From JBBRLA01 sp038231615 (GTDB lineage Bacteria > Myxococcota_A > Polyangia > Palsa-1104 > JAEUJZ01): 7,774 nt of DNA. Below the pieces are notes generated by a model, which worked only from the letters and a program-made list of their open reading frames with translations, was not told the origin of the DNA and did no database searches. The stretch lies in NCBI GenBank assembly GCA_038231615.1, contig JBBRLA010000413.1, positions 1 to 7,774 of the forward strand, given 5' to 3'. A program made the position numbers and the translations under genes. This document shows positions 1-4,094 of the stretch, piece by piece (positions within the stretch are counted from its first letter, which is position 1; every line of letters starts with the position of its first letter).

Positions 1-1
1 G

Positions 2-280
2 GCCTCTCCCGCCGTCACCGTGGAACTGCGCCCCGCGGGAGACGAGGCGGTGGTCCTGGTCCACGACAACGGCCCGCCCCTGTCCGCCGCCGATCAGGAG
101 GGCCTGCTGGATTCTTCCCTGGGCATGCTGGGCGAAGGCGGACGCAGCGGCCTCTCACAGGCCCACCACGCGCTCTTGTCCCAGGGGGCACAGGTCGGGG
201 CGCTGCCACCCCGCTTTGGAGGGACCTCGCTGCGGGTCATCATCCTCAAGGCGCCGCGCTCCCTCCGCCGCGCGGCCTGA
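2..280 (+). CDS. Histidine kinase ATPase domain, C-terminal fragment (5' end outside window)
   Basis: This is the last ~93 codons of a sensor histidine kinase or similar GHKL ATPase; the reading frame is open at the left edge and stops with TGA at 278-280. The visible part reads as the end of a HATPase_c domain. A beta strand (VTVELRPAG, VVLVHDNG) leads into DNGPPLS, which resembles the D-x-G-x-G/P ATP-binding box. Next comes GRSGLSQAHHAL, resembling the second glycine box and following helix (GxGLGLAxxxxL in classical kinases). A closing strand, GGTSLRVIIL, follows. The GTG at 20 could be mistaken for a start, but the in-frame codons before it continue the same strand, so the gene almost certainly begins outside the window. 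The phosphoacceptor and sensor regions are not visible, so signal and partner regulator are unknown. The glycine boxes are not canonical, so activity cannot be assumed. Confidence 0.7.
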   Translation, partial: ASPAVTVELRPAGDEAVVLVHDNGPPLSAADQEGLLDSSLGMLGEGGRSGLSQAHHALLSQGAQVGALPPRFGGTSLRVIILKAPRSLRRAA

Positions 281-340
281 TCTTGATCGTTTCACAAATG
301 ACAATGGCCCTGGGCGAGCGTCGGCCGCCCCAGGCCAATC

Positions 341-379
341 CGTTCAGCGACAGCCGAGCAAACGCCAGATCGCTGAATG
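341..379. terminator. Stem-loop between convergent kinase and cold-shock genes, possible terminator
   Basis: TTCAGCGA (343-350) is matched exactly by TCGCTGAA (370-377) across a 19-nt loop. On the + strand RNA, a G-U and a C-G pair extend it to 10 bp. It begins 8 nt past the cold-shock stop codon on the - strand and 61 nt past the kinase stop on the + strand, a suitable place for a shared terminator. Neither side has a T-tract, so a classical intrinsic terminator is not shown. A second, imperfect GC-rich pairing (GGCC..GGGCG with CGCCC..GGCC, about 306-335) lies beside it. Confidence 0.3.
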
Positions 380-386
380 GCTCCTT

Positions 387-590
387 TCAGGCGCCCTTCT
401 TGACATTGGCGGCCTGCAATCCTTTGGGCCCCTCCATGATATCGAATTCGACTTCCTGGCCCTCGCTGAGCGTGCGAAAGCCCTCCCCCACGATGGCGCT
501 GTGATGCACAAAGACATCCGGGCCATCAGAACGAGAGATGAAGCCATACCCCTTGGCGTCGTTGAACCACTTGACATTACCCTTGGACAT
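387..590 (-). CDS. csp: Cold-shock domain protein (CspA family)
   Basis: A 67-aa single-domain cold-shock protein, the full usual length for the family. These small OB-fold proteins bind single-stranded RNA and DNA in the cytoplasm, melt mRNA structure, and often act as RNA chaperones or anti-terminators. Both nucleic-acid-binding motifs are intact: RNP1 as KGYGFI (residues 13-18) and RNP2 as VFVHH (26-30). They are preceded by the typical NVKWFN opening (5-10) that supplies a stacking tryptophan. The ATG start is supported by GGAG six bases upstream (597-600, complement) and by the length match. It is transcribed alone toward the histidine kinase fragment. A candidate promoter at 781-809 would give a roughly 180-nt leader, in line with the long leaders common in this family. 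Whether it is cold-induced or constitutive cannot be told from sequence. Confidence 0.96.
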   Translation of the reverse strand: MSKGNVKWFNDAKGYGFISRSDGPDVFVHHSAIVGEGFRTLSEGQEVEFDIMEGPKGLQAANVKKGA

Positions 591-741
591 TTGCTGCTCC
601 TACGCGGACCCCACACTGGCGTGCCGTGTCTGTGCCCCTTGCAGATCGCCATCAAGACCGGAAAAACTGGATTACTGGACTGAGGTCACGCATTGCTGGA
701 TTGTTTCGTTCCTGGCACCTTCGACACGGCGGACGATACGA

Positions 742-775
742 CGGATCGGCATCTTTGTAACGGAGCCACGATCCG
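742..775. repeat. Inverted repeat at the predicted 5' end of the csp transcript
   Basis: CGGATCG (742-748) and CGATCCG (769-775) are perfect complements around a 20-nt loop. If the candidate promoter at 781-809 is used, transcription toward csp would start near 774, placing this stem at the extreme 5' end of the leader. Some cold-shock mRNAs carry regulatory structure in that position. This could equally be a protein-binding site or chance in GC-rich DNA. Confidence 0.3.
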
Positions 776-780
776 CGCGC

Positions 781-809
781 AAGATGCTCCCAGAATTCCA
801 CAAAGTCAA
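781..809 (-). promoter_or_regulatory. Candidate sigma70-type promoter for csp
   Basis: On the - strand, TTGACT (809-804) is followed after exactly 17 bases by CATCTT (786-781). The -35 matches five of six consensus bases; the -10 only three of six. Transcription would start near 774 and give a leader of about 184 nt before csp. Better-placed -10 sequences closer to csp were not found, but the weak -10 leaves this tentative. Confidence 0.3.
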
Positions 810-865
810 GGAATACTGAAATCTTCACAGCTTCGGGACGGGCGTGACCACGCACATTTGCCCTC

Positions 866-894
866 TTGACGCGGGGAGGCCGAACCGTTACCTT
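866..894 (+). promoter_or_regulatory. Candidate sigma70-type promoter for the lipoprotein pair
   Basis: TTGACG (866-871) and TACCTT (889-894) are separated by 17 bases. The -35 matches five of six consensus bases, and the -10 keeps the important first, second and last positions (T, A, T). It would start transcription near 901, leaving about a 130-nt leader before the first lipoprotein ATG at 1031. Confidence 0.35.
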
Positions 895-985
895 GCCCTG
901 CTGTGACCGCGTGTTGCACCGCACTCCTTGGCCTGACCGCACCGGTCGTGCGTCGATGAGCGGCGCTCCGCTTCGCTACTCGCTA

Positions 986-1016
986 TCGTTCGCGGAAAAT
1001 GAACGAGAGGACCTGA
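986..1016 (+). other. Leader hairpin and five-codon frame before the first small lipoprotein
   Basis: TCGTTC (986-991) pairs with GAACGA (1001-1006) around a 9-nt loop. An ATG at 999 opens a five-codon frame (MNERT) whose TGA (1014-1016) directly abuts the GGAGG ribosome site of the lipoprotein gene (1017-1021). A translated mini-frame ending at a Shine-Dalgarno could tune the downstream start, but the mini-frame has only a weak ribosome site of its own, so this may be coincidence. Confidence 0.2.
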
Positions 1017-1030
1017 GGAGGTACTCGATA

Positions 1031-1240
1031 ATGCGAAACCTGATGTTGTTGTTTGTGCTGGGAACCATCGCGCTGGGTTCCTCCGGGTGCGTCTACGTGA
1101 CGGCCGTGCGCTCCGTCCAGGGCAAGGCCTACGTGGCCAAGCTGACTCCGTTCGGGGGCAGTTTCTGGAACTGCGACGCGACCTCGGGCGAACCCACCTG
1201 CTACAAGGTGGTCGAAATTCCTGCTGCCGGCAGCAAGTAA
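1031..1240 (+). CDS. Tiny lipoprotein A, first of a paralogous pair
   Basis: Encodes 69 aa: a short positive start (MRN), a hydrophobic core (LMLLFVLGTIAL), and GSSGC, giving a lipid-attached Cys20. The lipobox is relaxed (Ser at -3), so processing by signal peptidase II is likely but not certain. The mature protein would be only ~50 aa, anchored to the inner or outer membrane. It carries GKAYVAK, then FWNC (Cys48) and PTC (Cys57), a pair that could form a disulfide outside the cytoplasm. The frame is open upstream to 866, but the ATG at 1031 is chosen because GGAGG lies nine bases before it and the signal peptide starts there. The stop overlaps the ribosome site of the next gene, so the two are almost surely co-transcribed and may be translationally coupled. 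I do not recognise a named family and assign no function. Confidence 0.85.
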   Translation: MRNLMLLFVLGTIALGSSGCVYVTAVRSVQGKAYVAKLTPFGGSFWNCDATSGEPTCYKVVEIPAAGSK

Positions 1241-1252
1241 GGAGAAGACCAG

Positions 1253-1492
1253 ATGCGAAACCTGTTCAATGTTGTGATGGTTCTCGGCCTTGCGGCCGGG
1301 CTCTCCGGTTGCGCCACGGTCGGCTCCGCCCAGGGTGGCAATAACTCCGAGACCGGCGAGGCGTGGTGGGTCAAGAACACCGTCCTGTTCTCCCTCCCCC
1401 TCTCGTCCAAGGTCTTCTATTGCCCCGCTCCGGCCAACGGCCCGGCGCAGTGCAAGGAAGCCAAGATGATCGAAGGCCCCCCAGGCAAGTAA
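1253..1492 (+). CDS. Tiny lipoprotein B, paralogue of lipoprotein A
   Basis: Encodes 79 aa with a clean lipoprotein signal: MRN, hydrophobic core FNVVMVLGLAAG, and lipobox LSGC with Cys20. The start is fixed by TAAGGAG, which overlaps the stop codon of the gene before it, with eight bases to the ATG. It shares its opening (MRNL) and body plan with lipoprotein A: GEAWWVK matches GKAYVAK, FYC (Cys57) matches FWNC, and a second Cys follows after a Pro/Ala-rich turn (Cys67). Both end in an Ile-Pro/Gly-rich tail closing with Lys. The pair therefore arose by tandem duplication and diverged strongly. A short linker after the lipid Cys (ATVGSAQGGNNSE) is longer than in A. Two extracytoplasmic Cys and aromatic residues are the main visible features. 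Function unknown; a small cell-envelope component is the most that can be inferred. Confidence 0.87.
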   Translation: MRNLFNVVMVLGLAAGLSGCATVGSAQGGNNSETGEAWWVKNTVLFSLPLSSKVFYCPAPANGPAQCKEAKMIEGPPGK

Positions 1493-1494
1493 AC

Positions 1495-1690
1495 AGAAGC
1501 ACCTGGCCGGGCATCTTTTGGCGTACCTCTCCCCCATGTCCTCGCATTCGCGAGGCCATGGGTGGTGCCCCCACGCTTCCTCGGTCACGTACAGTAGTAC
1601 GCTCCCTCGGTCGCTGCGGAATGGGCCCACGCGGCTGAGCGAATGCGAAGCCGTGGGGAGCGCCAAAATCTGCTCCGGCCATGTGCTTCT
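1495..1690. repeat. Long imperfect palindromic element (196 bp)
   Basis: The two ends are inverted copies of each other. AGAAGCAC (1495-1502) pairs with GTGCTTCT (1683-1690), TGGCCGG (1504-1510) with CCGGCCA (1675-1681), TTTTGGCG (1516-1523) with CGCCAAAA (1661-1668), CTCCCCCA (1529-1536) with TGGGGAG (1654-1660), and TCGCATTCGC (1542-1551) with GCGAATGCGA (1639-1648). The arms are ~57 and ~52 bp with small bulges. The 87-nt centre has its own hairpin, CGTAC-AGTA-GTACG (1588-1601), flanked by two direct copies of CCTCGGTC (1579-1586, 1605-1612). The element starts three bases after the lipoprotein B stop, so it would lie in that mRNA as a large hairpin that could end transcription, protect the 3' end, or act as an RNA. 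Its shape also suits a non-autonomous mobile palindrome (MITE- or REP-like). No clear target-site duplication was seen. Confidence 0.7.
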
Positions 1691-1742
1691 TCCTGGAATG
1701 ACTCTTCATCGGCTTGACCCTGTATAGCTTTCCTCCGGCGGT

Positions 1743-1782
1743 GATGTACAGCGTCGTTCAATGAACGGCGCTGTAGGTCATC
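1743..1782 (+). promoter_or_regulatory. Compact dyad upstream of the radical SAM gene, operator or leader hairpin
   Basis: TACAGCGTCGTTCA (1747-1760) and TGAACGGCGCTGTA (1762-1775) are inverted copies around a single A, with one T/G difference that still pairs as U-G in RNA. GATG (1743-1746) and CATC (1779-1782) extend the stem past a three-base bulge. It ends 16 bases before the GTG at 1799. Near-perfect DNA symmetry of this size is typical of a dimeric repressor site, while its position in a possible leader also suits an RNA hairpin that hides the start. A TGTATAG sequence (1721-1727) just upstream could be an extended -10, although no matching -35 was found. No T-tract follows, so it is unlikely to be a terminator. 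Confidence 0.5.
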
Positions 1783-1798
1783 TGGCGGGCTGCCCCTT

Positions 1799-3388
1799 GT
1801 GGGGAATGCGCCGGTGGCCTATGTTGACTCCTACCTCGTGAAGTACGCTCTGGATTCCGCCCACTCGATTCGCGCCACCATCGCGCAACGCCTCGCCGAA
1901 GAGAAACTGCTGATCCCGATCCGCCGTGAGGCCAGGGTGCGCTTGCCCCTGTGCTACCCCAGCCCCTACCACGTGGGGATGTCATCGCTGGGCTATCAGG
2001 TCGTCTACCGCCTGCTGAACCAGGTCGCCGCGCGACCCGGGGCCCCCCGCCCGGAAGTCGTCGCCGAGCGGGCCTTCCTGCCGGATGACATCGAGGGCTG
2101 GCGGCGGGCCCGGCTGCCCCTTTTCACCTACGAGTCCGGCTTCGCCGTGGGCCAGGCCCCCGCGATCCTGTTCTCCGTGGCCTACGAACTGGAACTCTCC
2201 GGCCTCTTCACCTGCCTGGAACTGTCCGCGGTCCCGGTGCTGCGAGAGGATCGCGGCCCGCAACACCCCCTGATCATTTGTGGCGGTCCCCTCACCTTCT
2301 CAAACCCGCTGCCCCTGGGCCCTTTCGCCGACATCGTGGTCATGGGCGAGGCCGAGGAGGTCCTGCCGCCCCTCATCGAGCACCTGATCGCCGCCGACTT
2401 CGGCCAGAGCGAGGTGCAGCGCCGCGCCCTCCTGGAAGCCCTGGCCAGGGAACCCGGCCTGTGGGTCCCCGCCATCCACGGGGAACAGTTGCCCCGGCCC
2501 GCGCAATGCGACTTCGCCCACCTGCCTGCCAGTTCGGTGATCCTGACGCCCAATACCGAGCTGCGCTCGATGTTCCTCATCGAGCCCGAGCGCGGATGCT
2601 CCCGGGGCTGCACCTACTGTGTCATGCGGCGCTCGACCAACGGCGGCATGCGTCTGGTCCCACCCGAGGTGATCGCCGCCCGCCTGCCGCAAAGCGCCCG
2701 CCGGGTCGGCCTGGTCGGCGCTGCGGTCACCGACCACCCCAAACTGCCCCAGATCCTGCGCCACATCGTGGACGATCGCGGCCTGCAAGTCGGCATCAGC
2801 TCCTTGCGGGCCGACCGACTGACCGATGAACTGGTGGGCCTGCTTTCCCGCGGCGGTTACCGCACCCTGACCGTGGCCAGCGATGGGGCCAGCGAGCGGC
2901 TGCGGCGCCTCATCGAGCGCAAGACCGCCGAGCGCCACCTCCTGCGGGCCGCCGAGTTTGCCCGGGCCCACAAGATGAAGACCTACAAGATCTACATGAT
3001 CCTCGGACTCCCCGACGAGACCGACGAGGACATCGACGAACTCTGCCGCTTTACCATCGAGCTCTCGCGCATCGTCCCGACCGCCCTTTCGGTGGCCCCC
3101 TTCGTCGCCAAGAGGAACACGCCCCTGGATGGGACGCCCTATGCCGGCATCAAGGAAGTCGAGCGGCGCCTGGCCAAGCTCCGCCGCGGCCTTCAGCAGC
3201 ATGCCGAGGTCCGGCCGACCTCGGCCCGCTGGGCGTGGGTCGAATACGTGCTGGCCCAGGGTGGGATGGAAGCCGGCCGCCGGGCCCTCCTGGCCCACCG
3301 GAACGGCGGGACCTTCGCCGCCTGGCGCAACGCCTTCAGCGACTGGGAGCAGCCGCAAGTCAAGCGGGCCTTGCGCGTCGTCGCCTGA
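1799..3388 (+). CDS. Radical SAM protein with degenerate B12-binding-like N-terminal domain
   Basis: Encodes 529 aa in two parts. Residues ~45-200 resemble the B12-binding-like domain of the BchE/COG1032 class: a strand entering YPSPYHVGMSSLGYQ, ERAFLPDD, and ICGGPLTFSNP, with GEAEEVLPPL at its end. The DxHxxG signature that contacts cobalamin is not visible, so cobalamin use is doubtful. Residues ~255-480 form the radical SAM barrel: Cys267, Cys271 and Cys274 (CxxxCxxC) would hold the [4Fe-4S] cluster that cleaves S-adenosylmethionine, and GLPDET (403-408) matches the SAM-contacting GxPxET segment. The C-terminal ~50 residues are Arg/Ala/Trp-rich without extra cysteines. The substrate is unknown, and no partner gene suggests it. 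Start choice is uncertain: GTG 1799 has no clear ribosome site, whereas GTG 1814 has GGGGA nine bases ahead. A dyad at 1743-1782 may regulate it. Confidence 0.9.
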   Translation: MGNAPVAYVDSYLVKYALDSAHSIRATIAQRLAEEKLLIPIRREARVRLPLCYPSPYHVGMSSLGYQVVYRLLNQVAARPGAPRPEVVAERAFLPDDIEGWRRARLPLFTYESGFAVGQAPAILFSVAYELELSGLFTCLELSAVPVLREDRGPQHPLIICGGPLTFSNPLPLGPFADIVVMGEAEEVLPPLIEHLIAADFGQSEVQRRALLEALAREPGLWVPAIHGEQLPRPAQCDFAHLPASSVILTPNTELRSMFLIEPERGCSRGCTYCVMRRSTNGGMRLVPPEVIAARLPQSARRVGLVGAAVTDHPKLPQILRHIVDDRGLQVGISSLRADRLTDELVGLLSRGGYRTLTVASDGASERLRRLIERKTAERHLLRAAEFARAHKMKTYKIYMILGLPDETDEDIDELCRFTIELSRIVPTALSVAPFVAKRNTPLDGTPYAGIKEVERRLAKLRRGLQQHAEVRPTSARWAWVEYVLAQGGMEAGRRALLAHRNGGTFAAWRNAFSDWEQPQVKRALRVVA

Positions 3389-3396
3389 CCGCGCCC

Positions 3397-4044
3397 CTAC
3401 CCCTTTCGGGCCCGCGTCAGCTCTTTGAGCAACGTCCCCACCTCGGGCAGCGAGCGCAAGAACTCGATGCCCATCATCCCGCCGGTATCCGGTCGCTCCG
3501 TCCACCGCACCCGGCCCACCAGCTTGACCTCCGCCGCCGCGCAGCCGTCCTCCGGCAGCGTCGTCAGCAGCACCGAGGTCCCCGGCGGCGGCAGCCCGGA
3601 TCCCTCGATGCAGCACCCCCCCGCCGAAAGGTTCACCAGCTGTCCCACCCGCCCCTCCATCCCCCTGCCGTCCAGGCAGTCGAAACGGATCGCCGTGTGT
3701 GCCGGCAGCCTCCGGGAGCGCCGCTGCGGTGCGTCGCAGCCGTCGGCCCAGGCCGCATCCAGTAGTTCGTCCGGCACCGTATCGGGCAGAAAAGACACCA
3801 TCAGTTGAGCCGGGCCGTTGTCCGCGGTGCGTACATCGACCACCTGCACATCCAGGCAGTAGGTCTTCTTGATCGACAGGACGTGCACCTCCAGCCGCAG
3901 CTTCTCGCCGACGGCGCAGGTGGGCACCTCTTCACCGACCATTCGCTGGCTCAACTCGATGGCCAGGCCCCCCCCGCTAAGCAGGCCCCAGTAATGACCT
4001 AGGACTTCTCGACCCGACGAGAACTGGACTTGCAGGGTACGCAC
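3397..4044 (-). CDS. Tandem PilZ-domain protein, probable c-di-GMP receptor
   Basis: Encodes 215 aa with no signal peptide or membrane segment, so cytoplasmic. The C-terminal half (~107-200) is a PilZ domain. R108 and R112 fit the RxxxR loop, NLSAGG (N138, S140, G143) fits the [D/N]xSxxG strand motif, and GRVRW and MMGIEF are the usual later strands. These motifs together are the known cyclic-di-GMP binding signature, so binding is expected. The N-terminal half (~10-95) has the same outline (GLLSGGGLAIEL, VGEKLRLEV, LDVQVVDVR, QLMVSFL) but lacks an RxxxR, suggesting a degenerate second PilZ or YcgR-N-like domain. The GTG start is backed by GAGGAGG four bases upstream. It has its own candidate promoter (4063-4091), so it need not depend on the kinase gene ahead of it. 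The output, such as motility or exopolysaccharide, cannot be told from this locus. It converges with the radical SAM gene. Confidence 0.92.
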   Translation of the reverse strand: MRTLQVQFSSGREVLGHYWGLLSGGGLAIELSQRMVGEEVPTCAVGEKLRLEVHVLSIKKTYCLDVQVVDVRTADNGPAQLMVSFLPDTVPDELLDAAWADGCDAPQRRSRRLPAHTAIRFDCLDGRGMEGRVGQLVNLSAGGCCIEGSGLPPPGTSVLLTTLPEDGCAAAEVKLVGRVRWTERPDTGGMMGIEFLRSLPEVGTLLKELTRARKG

Positions 4045-4062
4045 CGACCCTCCTCAGTCTGA

Positions 4063-4091
4063 AGTATAGGCCGACCCGTGCCCGTGTCCAA
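4063..4091 (-). promoter_or_regulatory. Sigma70-type promoter for the PilZ gene
   Basis: On the - strand TTGGAC (4091-4086) is followed after exactly 17 bases by TATACT (4068-4063). The -10 matches five of six consensus bases, the -35 three of six. Transcription would start near 4056, just before the GAGGAGG ribosome site (4055-4049), giving a leader of about 12 nt. It lies in the 50-bp gap after the kinase gene, the largest gap in this - strand cluster. Confidence 0.5.
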
Positions 4092-4094
4092 CGT

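Larger units (their letters stand above)
591..1030. other. Non-coding divergent region between csp and the lipoprotein pair
   Basis: About 440 bp with no convincing gene. The open frames here have no recognisable domain, no good ribosome site and high Arg/Pro/Cys content typical of non-coding GC-rich DNA. The stretch should hold the promoters of two divergent units: csp to the left and the small lipoproteins to the right. Within it are candidate promoters at 781-809 (-) and 866-894 (+), a 7-bp inverted repeat at 742-775, a short perfect hairpin at 935-947 (GACCG, CAC, CGGTC), and a hairpin with a five-codon frame at 986-1016. No tRNA or known riboswitch was recognised. Confidence 0.5.

Noticed and set aside
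216..683. 155-codon + strand frame opposite the cold-shock gene
   Set aside because: It is antisense to an unmistakable CspA-family protein and starts inside the histidine kinase fragment in another frame.
652..942. 96-codon - strand frame upstream of csp
   Set aside because: Arg/Cys-rich composition, no ribosome site, no recognisable domain; it overlaps the expected promoter region of csp.
983..1666. 227-codon - strand frame across the lipoprotein pair and palindrome
   Set aside because: It covers two genes with good ribosome sites and lipoprotein signals on the other strand and shows no domain or signal of its own.
1518..1727. 69-codon + strand frame inside the palindromic element
   Set aside because: Its sequence is explained by the inverted repeat arms, it has no ribosome site, and it runs past the element into the non-coding gap. 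Likely a repeat-derived artefact.
3389..3430. Possible terminator between the radical SAM and PilZ stop codons
   Set aside because: Only 8 bp separate the stops. The GC-rich pairing around GACCGCG and CGCGTC is interrupted and no T-tract follows on either strand.
2300..3616. Long open frame on the - strand (438 codons) opposite the radical SAM gene
   Set aside because: It lies antisense to a gene with clear catalytic motifs and is Gly/Ala/Asp/Gln-rich with no domain. GC-rich coding DNA routinely leaves the opposite strand open.
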